Positions 34,125 through 46,384 of a stretch of 64,000 nucleotides of DNA are shown here, one piece after another (the stretch's first letter is position 1; every line of letters begins with the position of its first letter). A program made the position numbers and the translations under genes. Source of the DNA: Ectocarpus siliculosus. Its lineage: Eukaryota; Sar; Phaeophyceae; Ectocarpales; Ectocarpaceae. The notes under the pieces were generated by a model, which had not been told where the DNA came from, searched no databases, and saw only the letters and a list, made by a program, of their open reading frames with translations. The stretch lies in the NCBI GenBank assembly GCA_000310025.1, contig FN649752.1, positions 3,844,346 through 3,908,345 on the forward strand, read 5' to 3'.

Positions 34125-34520
34125 TCAACCAAGTGCATACTTGTCGACCATGACCACCAGTGGATCAAGATCCGCTTCCAAGGCTGCTGCCGTTGCGTGG
34201 GCCGCCTCCGCCGCTTCGACTGCCGCCTTCGCCGCTGCAGATTTTGCTGCAGCCGCTGCTTTTGCCGCTTGAGCCACTGATACCGCCGCAGCCGCTCTGA
34301 CCGTCGCCCCCTCTACCGCGTTTACCATCTTCAAGACCTTGAGCGTCTCCGTCTTCACTTTGCTGGCTGCTTTAGAAACCCGTTCAGTTGCTCGAGACAA
34401 AGGGAGAGCGCCGAGACCGGTCATATGAGCCACGACCTCGTCATCGACGGCCTTCAGGCCGGAAAACGCGAGTCTGAGCTTCTCCGAAGTGGCTGTCAGT
34501 TCTTCTCTCGGCGTCGCCAT
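34125..34520 (-). CDS. Small alanine-rich coiled-coil protein, family unknown
   Basis: An ATG at 34520 opens a 131-residue frame ending at a TGA (34125-34127). The protein begins MATPREELTATSEKLRLAFS and has hydrophobic heptad spacing over roughly residues 5-70 (for example VSKAASKVKTETLKVLKMV), then an Ala/Lys-rich helix around residues 78-120. The GC-rich codon use is like that of the real exons further right. It has no signal peptide, cysteines or catalytic motif. A GTATGC near the end of the frame could be a donor, so the real C-terminus might lie in a further exon downstream. It is probably a real gene of unknown role. Confidence 0.6.
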   Translation of the reverse strand: MATPREELTATSEKLRLAFSGLKAVDDEVVAHMTGLGALPLSRATERVSKAASKVKTETLKVLKMVNAVEGATVRAAAAVSVAQAAKAAAAAKSAAAKAAVEAAEAAHATAAALEADLDPLVVMVDKYALG

Positions 34521-35316
34521 ATCACCTCAACCTGTCTGTAGTTAGTCAGAAGACACCGGCGAGGGCAGGGGGTGGCGAAGTGGTGAGAGGAAGATCACAG
34601 GTGCCTGAGACCGTACACAGCACGAAGGTGCCGAGGCTGAGAAGGATAATACCGAAGGTTGTCACACGTCGGTCTTGCGACTGGGTCATCTAGAACATAG
34701 AGGCGGACCCCTTTACAACACAAACAGGCATTATTTTCGAGCCGTTGCATGTTTCCATGCTGCTTCAACCATCTTGTTAGGGTTGTTGGCGAACCTGTGG
34801 ATCTACCTGCGAGAACGACTGACGAAAAACAGTACTCGGCCTTGGAACAGGGCGAATGGGGGCAGCAGGAACTGCAGTTGACTGTTGTCGGTGTCGACCT
34901 TTGTTTCGTAGGCATCGTGTGTGTCATTTTCAGTCAAGACTGGAACCCTCGTGCATGGGCTACAATACCTCTGTTGGTGGGAATTGACAAAATAGGGTTT
35001 ACCCCGGTGGGTTAGGAAAAAACGTTGTTGCAGTACACTTCTGGTGCTGCTGCTTTGTCACAAAAGAATGTCCTACAGTACATACTTGAATATGTATGCA
35101 ACTTTCCTCTCGGAGCGCATGCTGTCTAGAGTACAGTAGCATGGGAGAATCCCACGCAAGAGGACACCGTAGTGGCAGTTTTACGCGGGAGAGAGAGAAA
35201 GGGAAGAATATCACGCCTTATTGGCTGACATCAACTACTGGAATGGATGCCCCCTTGCTTCCGGCCTTCATCAGCACCTTTTCAAGCTGTGTTGCCGGGG
35301 TATGCTTTGGTACATA
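34521..35316. other. Intergenic, nothing recognised
   Basis: Probable promoter region of the 34125-34520 gene. No clear motif and no other gene. Confidence 0.3.
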
Positions 35317-36387
35317 CAGTAAGGGGCCCGCAGTAAGGCCGCATAGTGCTACGAGAATAAACCGGCCTTATTGAGGGCACCCGGCCTTACTGAGAATCGG
35401 CCCTGTATAACGCCGGTAAAGGCCGGTACCGGCCTTATTGAGGACCCGTGCGCCTACACTAGGCCATACGAAGCGGACGACGCAGTTTCAATCGGTGCTT
35501 TGCGATCGCATTCATTTCATGCTTCCCATCCAACCGTTCCTCGTCTCTCAGGCACATGTCCAACCGGTAAGAAATCAAAAATGAAATGGTGTGATACAGA
35601 AATACCATGCTAAAAAATACTCTAGACATCAGGCAGATCCCCACGTTCCGCAGAAAAGAAAAGGAAACAAGTCCGTCGCATTTATGTAGTCTTAAGAGAC
35701 GAACACCTGACGTAGGGAAAACAAGTCAAGCGAGAAACGCATTCAACGGCTCAAGACGGCACGGTAGTCTTGACCTCGGCCCAAAAGTACGCCCCCACTC
35801 AAAAACGGAAAGGCAAATGCCCATCAAGTCGTACACCCCTTCTTGTTTTGCAACCCCAAAGTAACAACAGATGAGCACACAGCAGCACCACGCATTTATT
35901 CCTGCCATGTAAGGGCACAGACCACCCATTCCTGACAAAATCTCCTGAAAAAAAACGAGACCACCAACGACACAGCAAACGCTACCAAGATTCCTCCCAT
36001 GCGCTCATCACGTCAATAATAATTCCCTCAAGTCCGCCTGCCGCGTGGGCAGTGCGGCATGCGCTGCGATCATCACCATCTTGGCCCTCTGCAGAAAGAT
36101 AGCGGCCTCAGCATTGCCGCTGTCTTCCGCAGCCTTCTCCAGAGCGCCGAAGTGCACCGACACCGTGGCGCACAGGAGAGAGGGTGTAGTAGTATGCGGC
36201 GAAACCAGCGTCGCTTCTACGGATACCGGCCTTATCGGGGGCAGGCTGGGGGCCATAACCGGCCTTATAGAGGGAATGCCCTCAATAAGGTCGCCATAGA
36301 GGGCAAAGTCTGTGCCGAGCGATTTCACCGACCTTATACAAGGGCAGGCGGCCATATTCAAGCGGCCTTCCAGCGGGGCCCCTACTG
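35317..36387. mobile_element. Tc1/mariner-type non-autonomous element, TA target duplication
   Basis: The left end reads TA then CAGTAAGGGGCCCGC; the right end, reverse-complemented, reads TA then CAGTAGGGGCCCCGC, with further similarity through AAGGCCGC. TA is present on both sides (35315-35316 and 36388-36389), as expected for Tc1/mariner insertions. Subterminal copies of a CCGGCCTTATTGAGG-like unit recur near both ends (35360-35445 and 36225-36345) in both orientations. No transposase frame is present. The right part overlaps the open frame at 36008-36216. Confidence 0.7.
36008..36216 (-). CDS. Possible terminal exon inside the mariner-type element
   Basis: The last 70 codons before a TGA at 36008-36010 look coding: residues TVSVHFGALEKAAEDSGNAE, then AAIFLQRAKMVMIAAHAALP, ending ELLLT. 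They predict an amphipathic helix pair. A TAG acceptor just before 36216 would join it to an upstream exon, but the sequence immediately upstream is the subterminal repeat of the element. Either the element captured a host exon, or two sequences overlap by chance. No family was recognised. Confidence 0.35.
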
Positions 36388-38354
36388 TACAAGTACATAG
36401 TTGGCGAGCTTACTGCTGTACAGCAGTACAGACACCCAATTGTGCGATGCCCGGGCTTGTGGTGATGCGCTCATACAGCACCCATACATGTAGTCGACAG
36501 ATATACCGTTCGACCAGTAGCACCAGCCTGTGGGTATAGTTCAACACACGAGGGCGTGAGATCTGCTCAGACCTCCCACCCCATCTGCAAAATTGGCGGT
36601 AGTGTCTGGTATGCATATATGTACCCTGTTGCACGGGCTGCAGAGATGGGAGGAGGAACATCTTTCCATAACATAAACACGGGTTGCATCTTCTACAGGA
36701 ATCCCCCTTCCATGCTGTGTACCAATTACCCATTTGGTATTTGGTATCATATTCGAATTATCCATACTCCAACGTCCCGCCTCCGCAGACGTAGAACCAA
36801 AGTAGGCTCTTCAGTGCACAGCACACAGCACCAGCACCACTCCTGCTTTTTCGCAATGGACGATCACTCACAGAAGGTTCCTCGCGGCAGTCGCCTGTTC
36901 GTGGTGGTGTGGTCAAGCGGTGGTTAGAGACTAGACTCCCTTGCAGAAGACGGGGGGCGTGCTATTCCGAGTGGACCGTGTTGGCAGCAACGGTGCTGGG
37001 GTGTGGTCAGTCCGCGAGTTTCAAGCTTTCATGCAAGTCTCTGCTGGACCCACAGCAGCACAGCAGTCCCCACGTCCCCACCATCAGCCACACATGCACA
37101 AGGCGGGTTGGTTGTACAGTGCGCTCTCATTTGTTGGGCCCCGGCGAGACTGCTGACCTTCGGCCAATCAACGCCAATCCTCGCCTCTTTATTATCTTTT
37201 ATCGATCATGTGTGCAAGTGTACAGCAGTAGTCCAGACGTCCAGACGGTTTAGACTAATAGCCGTTTCGACTATCATGTTTGATCGTGAGAAACGGGCCA
37301 CATTCAGGATCGATAGTGCAGCGGAATGGCAGCACGAACACTATGCACGTCCAACCTTCAGCTGCCTCATGTCTCTCACATCGTCAGATGCGGCTTGCAT
37401 GCGAGTGTCAAATCATCACGCGCAGCTACATCGATCGCTATTGTTCCGGCAAGCAAACGCACTGCTGTAATAAAGCAAGACCAGCAGCCCGGCTGATCAA
37501 TCAGACACGCGCACCTTGTCAGCGAGGCGCTCCCGCGGCGGAAGGGAACCACTGGTAGTGTGCAAATTCCACTCGCAAGTGCCGGCCATCGTTCCTGAAC
37601 AGTATAATCGCCAACTACATTATTATCCCGGCGCTATGTTATTCCCCCGTGTGAGTTTTACTAAAGTTACCTACCGCTGTTACAGCACCGTGATGCCGAG
37701 AGAATGACTAAGAGGAGAAAGAGAGCGACCTATATTGTAACACGGCGACAACGACAGCGATCACCACCATGCACCAAAGGCGCCCAGTCCAGTAGAATTC
37801 CCGATAATCCTCGATTTTTGAGGATGGCGCCAAAAAGAACACTGCAGCGTCGAGAACGAAGCACAGCATTGCCAGGACGTGTGTATCAGCAAAAAATAGT
37901 TTGGCGGTGCACCACAAACACGAGGAGTTTGCAGTCTGACCGAAGCAACATGGGTGTGTTTCGTGAGCTCGGTGTTTGGCTTTGGCATGGCCTGACCAAC
38001 GCTGAGAGAGAGGTCGCGAAATAATCGGGCGGCATCGCGAAAAGAGAGACCCATCCTCATCGTTTCGCCGGAGGCCCAAGGTTCCGATTAGATAAATGAC
38101 GGACAAGATATTGGAGGCGGCGGATCGCCGCACGAAATAGAAAACACGCAGCCCCGTCGAAAAAAAAACAGTGCCAGTACTAAAAATGTGATGGGAATGT
38201 CCAGGAGTGTCGCAGCAACAATTGAGTGGCAGCAATCGCTCGTCCGCTGTCCATTTCTGATTCGCCGAAAAAAAAGGCAGTGCGGTCCCGAACAAATCCA
38301 CTTCGCCAGAGAGAAGAGAAAAACACACATCAAAGGGTAGATGTCCACCGTTGG
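36388..38354. other. Intergenic, 3' side of the aldo/keto reductase gene
   Basis: Contains the 18-bp perfect palindrome TACTGCTGTACAGCAGTA at 36411-36428 and two more ACTGCTGTA/TACAGCAGT copies (37221 and 37461). The minus frame 37708-38328 lacks an ATG and directly follows the reductase stop, so it is probably 3' untranslated sequence. Confidence 0.35.
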
Positions 38355-41300
38355 TTATTCTCGACGCAGAGCTGCAAACCCCTCTTCAACTTTTTCTGCC
38401 TGCTCCATCTCTACCACCGTGCAGCCTACCCCCGGGCTACCCATCAACCAGCGAAGAGCGTAAATTTGGAGGGGCTCCGAATCAGCCAACAAATGGGCCC
38501 CACTTGGACAACCTTTCCCAGTCGTCGCCATATCTCGCACTCTCTGCGCGCAGCTGTATCGCACCATTTTCCCGTAGCGATCGAAAAAATTCTGGCAGTG
38601 GGTCATGCAGCCGAAGGCAAAAGGCGAGGGGGGGATTGAAGCGCGAGTTAGGACATGCCATTGACTTTGCACGGCCTGGAAGCTAGTGCACGGGGAATGG
38701 CGGCGGTACCGCCTAGTCCAAGCTGGGGATTTGGTTCGTACATCCTTCTTCCATGCACACGCGTAACATTTGTGCAAGCCCATTTATCCCATTTATCACG
38801 GGGGATCGTTGCAGGCAAGAAGCACATTGGATCAGTCTTGTTGTTGTTTTCTTCGCGCATAAATGCTCTAACCGACAAATGTCCAGCACCTCCTTTACGC
38901 AAACATTCCACCAGGGGGCAACAGACCGACCAAAGCCAATCACCGCACGTGCTAAGACGACAGAAAGACCAACTTATTGCTCGCCCTTCTTTCCAGGACT
39001 ACCAGCAGCAAGTGTTGACCGCACGAAACGACACAACCAAAGTGTTCACTTTACTTCACCTGTAACAGATCTGCCGAGTCGTCGTCGAGGGCCTCGAACT
39101 TGTCTGCTATCATCGGGGTGATGCTTCCCCCTAGCTCCGCCTCGTAGTGTTCCAGGGAGGTGAACTTCGTAAGCTGCGTGTTCATATCCTGCACCAGCTG
39201 CTGAAGGAAACGACACCCCTGCCGCGCAACGTTCCACCGCCGTCACCGAAAAGTGAAGGAACAAACTGACAGCAGTGACGCGTCTGTCTCCCCAGGGACA
39301 GGTGGGAAAGTAATTTGGTTCTTGGGGGCGGGTGGTGGCGGACAATCTTAGGAGTATTGCGCCATGGGTTTCCTTGTGGAGTGTTAGCACAGCTCGTGCG
39401 CACTAACCGTGACGAACAGCGCGTTCAGCTGCAAGGTCTATGCGCGATAAATAAAAGCATGAGACACGTGAAATCCGATATCAAACCGCTAGACTAGCTG
39501 TTAAAGACTCTGGCGCCCGCAGCATCACAGCGCGCGGGGCGCTGCACCGCATTGAAAACCTGCGTGCGCTACCAGCGTGCACCCTGCTTCGATGACGGAG
39601 TGTACCTGTACCTGTCTAATTTCTTCCTCTTCTTCTGTGGGCTCTCGGTCCTCGGGGATCTCTAGGTTGAAGTGATGCAGCACCTCTCTGTCACGCCAAG
39701 AAATAAACACAACGAACATGGCGTTGCGTGGTAAGATCTGAGGAAGAGTACTCCCATTGTCACTGCATGCAGCTGCGAAGAGACAGCAAAGTGTCAAATC
39801 TCGCGTAGCTCTTACACCGACAACCACTGTTCGGCAACTCGAGATTGCGTCCACAAACAAACAAAGAGAGGATCACCAACATTGCCAAAGTGAGAAACAG
39901 TGAAATGGAAGCCACAAGAGGCGCATGCGAAGCGCAACCAACCCAACACCAGCAGCACTCCTCTCCTAAGACCCCCCCCGCACGCGCGCAATTCCAGTGT
40001 TCCTGTCCCCGGTACAGACCAACAAGCCTCTTTGCCGGTGCGTCACCTCCAGGGGTCACAAAGCGGTTTCATCGGCGATCTCTAGATGGGGGCACGTGAA
40101 AACACAAAAAAAAAAAAACGGGAGCGCCGAGCCCCCCACCTGCACACGTCCATGTAATCCTTCGGCAGACCTCCTCTCAGCGCGTCGTCCACTAGCTCGA
40201 ACTTGCCTTCTGGTGTGGCCGCCCTAAGCGGGTGGCATGCCATGACCTGAGCATGGACAACGGGCGACCATAGGAAAGCAGGTAGGCCAAGTGCCCGCAA
40301 AAGAGGTGCGCATCAGCAACTGACTTGAAATCGATTTCGCGCCGTCAAGTGATCTTGGCTGCTCGCCACCGCGTAGGTGGATACATCCAATTGCCGCAGA
40401 CGAACATACTGTTGTTTCCATCGTACACGTCCACCGACTCATGCGCATGCGTGCAACTCGTGGGGAGGGCGAGAGATATAGAGGATCTCAGAGAAGGTAT
40501 CACATGCACAGGCCAGCTGTGCAGCGGGCCCTTGGAGCATTGACCTCACACGATCACATGATACCCATCACAGGGAACGCATTTGCACATGGCACCCCAC
40601 GGTCCTTTCTGGTGGAACACAGCGCGCGAGAGCACAGCTGAAAAAAAACAAGCTACGGGACAGAGGAGCAAAACCGAACACGACAAGTCACCTTCAGACC
40701 AGCCTTCTGCATCGCCGGAGCCGTGGCAAGCCCAGTGACCTCAAGCAGGCTAGCGGGCATCTGCACGATCTTGAAGGCGTGCCTGTATGACACGACAACC
40801 GGTACACAACAGACCCACCGTCAAAAGGGTGAACGATAACGACAACGGACTCGTGCGCCAATAACGGTGAACTGACTAAACATTGGCACACGCACGGCCA
40901 CCTTGTAGCGAGAATATCATTAGAGCCAACGTCTTCTTTGCAAATACATGGTTTAGTTGTACGTTACGAACATCACCAGAAACATGATATTCGGGCATGT
41001 ATGTGCAAAATGAAACGGTGGCACCACTAGTTGCTGCACCGATGACAGTCGAAGACGCACAACAAAGGTTTTCGTCGAGCTGTTCCACATGTTCAAAGGG
41101 AGCAGTCGGTCACGCATCCCCGTGCAGACAGACGCCTTGAAACTTCATCGCTGAACGAAACCACGTCTCCGTGAAATGCCCAACATTTTGTCTAACCGAT
41201 TGACAGTGGGCAACCCCCGCCGTCACCCAAGGGTCTTCGGTCATGTCAGAAAAAAAAATCGCCGCAAGGGTTTATGACCGATTAGAAAAAACCTTCCCTT

Positions 41301-43388
41301 GGTACCCTGCACAAAAATTCAAAACCGAACCACAAACCTCCAGCGTAAAGACACAACGCCCAGTTTCATCGCTCAACAGCAGCAACTAGACCTACAATAA
41401 CCGGATGTCGATGGCAGCGGCACGGCGCTGCCGGCCTACAAGCACCGGACAAGGTCCGCAAAAGTCCCGTCCGCTCAGGGAAGCCCCCCTCACCGGTCTC
41501 GCCCAGCCCTGGAAGCCGCCTGCTCCGCGCACTCCACCAGCTTCTCCCACGACACGTGCATCGGGTCCCACGTCGGTAGCGACAGGCCCAACGAGCTCAC
41601 CCCGTACGCCATCCCTCTCCCTGCTTGTCCCTCCATCGCCTGAAACAAGGCCGCCATCTCCTCGTAGAACGAGCCCCGAGCTAAGTCTAGCTGGGCCTGG
41701 CTGGGCGGGGACGGACCGCCACCGTCCCCGGTCGCGGAGGCGTTCTCGCCGCCGGCGAGTCCTAGCTTGAGGGCGAGGTGGTGCTCCGGGTGCTCCACGA
41801 GGTACGCGCCTATCTCGGTGGCCCCGAAGCGACCGGTGGAAGCCGACAGCTCGTGTCGATAGAAATCTGGGTGGAGGGAGTGGGAGAGACCGGGCACGAC
41901 GTGCGCTACTCCTGGGAGTTTCGAGCCCGCCTGATCGATGAGGTAATAATAGTTTCGAAACACCAGGGTCATCTTATCGAGGTCTGGTGAAGGTACATAC
42001 ACGTCGAAGGGTACACTGCCATGCTGGTACTGCTGTGTGGCAACAACGTGTTGAAGGTGACATACTAGTTTTAGTGTGGTAGTGAACACCGAGCATTTAT
42101 TTCGCCGCGATGGCAACTTATGTACTCGGCTCAACGGATTCAATTCATGCCTGTACTGCTGTGCATACCTCGCACCCTGCCCTTCTAACCTCGTGATGCA
42201 ACAACCAACCAACAGAGCGTACCCAGCACCTTGCTCGTGCAGGCAATGAGAAGCTTCTCCTTCGGTACGGCGGCTTCGTGGTGTTCCACCGTCCCCTCAA
42301 ACACGTGCGGGCCAGCCGCCACCCAAGCTTCAGTACAGAAGTTTTTACGGTCTGATATGATAATGACTCTTCCCATCTACTGGCTTTTACGCCCTCTGAT
42401 TGGTCGAGCGTTGGTTCGGGCGGTCGATTCCTCTCCAGCGCTCTCTCCCCATTCCGTATTCCGAAGAAGCGGTGCAGCCGCGTTTTAGCACAGCAGTTCG
42501 CGGCCGCTAGGTTAGACCTCTTGGGACCTCTCGGACCAATGGAGTAAATAACAGACCGTAAATTGACCTCCCAAGCTTACCGCGGCGTAGCCGAACTTGG
42601 ACACCACCGTTATGCTCGTGTCTTTGCCTTCGCCAGAGGCCAGCCACCGATCGACCCCCTCACCCACCAAGAGCTCGCTGTTTCCGCCCATGTAATTCGC
42701 GCTGGTGTCGACGACTACACGAGATACAAGGGACACACCGGGGAAGCAGAGGAAACATAAGGCTCGAAGTCAAGTCAGCACGGCAACTGCCGCTATAGAC
42801 TATTACCCTTGCCAAGGTACAAAAAGTAGGTATACAGCTACAAATAGCGGGTCAAAATGTAAGAACAAAGCGCCACATCGTTCAACACATGTGTGTCACG
42901 GAAAAGACGTTGATAAAGACTAGCACACCAGGCGGACATGGTGAGCGGGGCGGGCAAAACTAAAGCTGTACTAAGCAATTGTAGCGGATAGACAGACCGC
43001 ACTACTGCTGTGTGCCCTGGTGCCCTGGTGTTCATGATACACTGCTGTAAAACGAATGTGTGTATGGCAGTTTGGTACACATGGTACAGCAGTAGTCGAG
43101 CGCAGTGGCCAATGGTGCATGTAGCCCAAAGGACATTTGCACTGCTGTACTACCGCTGCTGCTGAACATGCTTACGGGTACTGTACCAGTACAAGAGAAC
43201 GACAGGAGAGCCAGCGGCGGGGCAAACAAAGACAAGTTGCTCAAGCATACTGCTACATGTAGTACCAATAGGTGTCACCTACCTGTGATGCCTCCCTTTA
43301 GAGCTGTCTTGAAAGCCGTCTCATGCTCCACGACACCCTTCGCACACTTCGCCGCCCCGAAAGCGACCTTCGACCATGACATCCCTGC
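38355..43388 (-). CDS. Aldo/keto reductase family protein, eight exons
   Basis: Eight exons join in continuous phase through GT-AG introns: 43283-43384 (or 43388), 42581-42714, 41494-41930, 40692-40782, 40140-40246, 39612-39687, 39060-39200 and 38355-38474 (TAA stop at 38355). The product is about 400 residues, a TIM-barrel NAD(P)H oxidoreductase that reduces carbonyls or oxidises sugars. The catalytic tetrad is complete: Asp and Tyr in VVDTSANYMGGNSELL, Lys in TVVSKFGY, His in LVEHPEHH. Further family motifs are YGVSSLGLSLP, VMACHPLRAATPEG, FTSLEHYEAEL and YALRWLMGSPGVGC. An acidic insert EPTEEEEEIR lies in exon 6. The first ATG found (in exon 1, about 43382) lies about ten residues into the fold, so a short upstream exon may be missing. 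The substrate cannot be told; the sequence type resembles the longer plant/fungal-type reductases. Confidence 0.9.
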
Positions 43389-46384
43389 CTTTGTAGGCTC
43401 ACAGCAGGTGGCACGTTCGTGCACCGCGTCGCACGTGCGGCAGAGCTAGCAGTTGAGCTGCCGAAAGCTGTCGGGAGGGGGGTCGTAGGATCGCCGCCGT
43501 GGGCATCCTGGTGCATGTGTACGGCGGCGTTGCAAAGATAATGTAGGCGGTGGCACCATCACGTGTTTTCGGTTTCAACAGCTCGCTCCGACGAAAAAAA
43601 ACGATGAAACCGTCGAGAGTCGAGAGACGTCCCGAGCGCAAGAGAACATCACCCCAAAACCCTGCGGCCGCAGCACTATGCAAAAATAACCGCCAGCCCG
43701 TTAGAATCCCACCCGGGGGGAGTATCCACCTGTGAGCCTGTGGGGAGGCGACGTGGTGTGTGTATGTTGAAGCAAACGCGTCATGATGATGAAAGAAAAG
43801 GAGGGATACCCGAAGATATCACAGCAGCAAAACCCACGAAGAAAAAACGGCACGGGTTGCAGTCAAGATGCTACTGCTGTATCCCGTCGACAGCATGTGG
43901 CTTCAGCTATCCTCCTGGTCACCTTGAACGCCCTAGTGTTGCTAGATATTTGTGGAAAGCGCGGGGCAACAACACCGTGCGACAGCTCTTTCATTACTGT
44001 TCTCCGAATCTATTTTGAACCGGTCATTAGGTTCGTCGCCCCCCCCCCCTCTCTCTCGGTGACAGTCAATAGTAACATGGCCGATCGCTTGCATGAGCTC
44101 TTGTAGATACAATGATGATGACTGCCGAGTCTTGGAAGCGCACGATGTTCAAGTTTGAGGGAGACAGACATCTTCTTTTTTTGTCCTTCTGGGGCTGGCT
44201 GCGTTGTCGGGGAAACTAGCTACCTAGACTAAGTGAGTTGAACGACGAGAAGCAGCATCAGATTCTTTGACTGCGACGTGCAATCTATCGAACGACATCG
44301 ACAACCGTGCCCCTTGCACCTCTCACGCATGCCACGTGTCAAAGAGCACATCAGATCATCCCTCATACGCAACGCCAAATTCTTGCCATATATTATGTGG
44401 GTGCGCTTGCTGTTCCCTCCAATTCGTACAGTCACTGAAGCACCCAGTAGAAATTTGCACGATGAGCGAAGCACTCTACATTTCTACTGGTACATACACC
44501 TGATGCATGCAGCGAACACCGTAGGTCCTTGCCACGCCGGCCCAAATCATGGCAAGTGTACCTTCCCATAACAAAGGTGATTGAAAAAATTCCATCATTC
44601 AATCTCCGATTTGTATGCCCCGTTCGGAGATCGAGCTATTCCTACAGTAGGTATTGTGCATTGATCATGTATCATGCGTCCGCAATTCTGTCCTTCTGTG
44701 TCCTACTCGCACAACGCAAATTTTTCGTACAATGGTAAAAAAACATAATTCCGTCCGTAAAGTAAAAAGAACAACACCGAGAAAAACACGCCGCCTCTAG
44801 CCTGGACCAACCACACGCCGCATGTATCCACACGTACGTGCTGCAGTTACTCCAGCAAACGGAACAACCCGTGGTGTGATCGCCGCTCGCTCCTGTTGTG
44901 TAAACCCTATCCTACAAGTCGTTTGCCCCCAGCAGTAAACTTCGTCGTCTCCATGACTCAGCGACGACCACGCCTCTCGCCTCCTTTGACCAAATACCAT
45001 ACACCCTACAGTACAGGGCACTTTCACCCGGAACACATCGATCGGCAGCAATGGGCATCTGCTAGAAGACACCAGGAATGGCCACGGTTGCTGAGGTTCG
45101 GGACAACGGCGACACCTCTCCTCTCTGCAGTAGCGATAGCACCCTTCGCAACTTTCGCTAACGTCAATACGTCAAATGGGTAGCAGTGCAACATTATAGA
45201 CTCCCCCGCCTTGTGCAGGTCAACCATTCTCCCCATATAGAATCACCAAACGTGCGTCTGCGACTAACCGCGGGGTTCAACACCCTTGTCGCTTATCGTT
45301 TCCCCCCCCCCGATCAAATAGCAACAGTAGTTCCATGCTCTCCTCTACCATTGTGTTTCCACGCCAGAGGGCCAGCCTACCAAAGCGACATGCATGTCCA
45401 GCTCGTCGTGTTAGTGTTCGTGTGCTCCTCAAATGTGCCTATTTCCACGCGATAGGGCCGGCCTACCACACCCACTTGTCCGCTTGGTCGCGTGAAACTT
45501 TGCGCAAGAAGGGGGTGCAGCTCCCATGGCCCCCGATCCCTCCCGCGGCATCTTCTCCCGCGTCCTGGTTCCCAACAGAAAACAACAAAAACAGAGACAG
45601 AAGACAGGAGAAAGAAGCAGCGCCACACCGGGTCGGTGGCGGCGTGTGTGTACCAAACCGTGAACGTGTGCATGTACGGAGTCGGTGAGACTAGAATGTG
45701 GTACGATACGGTACGGGTCCGCAGTTAAGATATACAAGTACCATTTTGTTGAGAAACAAACGCTCACATTTTCACGAAACATGAAAGAAAAAAAAGTGGG
45801 TCAAGAAACACGCCTATAGCAGAACACGGTGAATCTTTGCATTAAACTCTATAGCGCACTTATTTGCAACCTGCGCTCGACTTGACAGTAGCCACGAAAT
45901 AAAAAGCTGTGCCTCGACCCGATATTGACGTTTGTTTCTTCTCCGGACCCGTACTTAAATGACAATAAAACGTGGTATGGCGATAGCCGATGTGAGACGA
46001 TGTGTACGGCTCCCAGTCCTGGCCAGGCTGGGGCAAGAGGAATGGTAGAGAGGGGTCAGCGAAAATGGAAAGCACAATAACCACTTCCTGGCATTACTGG
46101 TAGCCTACTCAGAGGTGAGGCAAAACATGGGGCAAAAAATCTCCATTCCGGAGAAGCTAAGAATTTCCCGCCGGGCGAACGCGGCTCTATTTTAGTTGGA
46201 CCACCGCCAGCAAGTCATGAAATGCTTTCCGCGAAACCATGGAACTGAGAATCGGCTTGTTGCGCTGAGATACGGCCAAGCACGACACATGGTTGGTCGA
46301 TCGAAAACAGCCAGTTCATGTTCATAATCGATGTGCACACTGGTACAGTGTATATACCAGCAACAGCAACATACCCCCGACTTC
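43389..46384. other. Intergenic, nothing recognised
   Basis: This holds the 5' side of the reductase gene and the 3' side of the ATPase gene. A partial tandem duplication of about 83 bp occurs at 45354-45475 (TTTCCACGC, GGGCC, GCCTACCA repeated). Several copies of ACTGCTGT cluster at 43003-43150 and 43871. No further gene is supported. Confidence 0.35.

Noticed and set aside
37708-38328. 206-codon minus-strand frame just downstream of the aldo/keto reductase stop
   Set aside because: No ATG, Cys/Phe-rich random composition and a position in the expected 3' untranslated region.
42185-42376. Extra reductase exon with residues AWVAAGPHVFEGTVEHHEAA
   Set aside because: Direct joining of the 42581-42714 and 41494-41930 exons keeps phase and matches the family; this frame would interrupt the fold.
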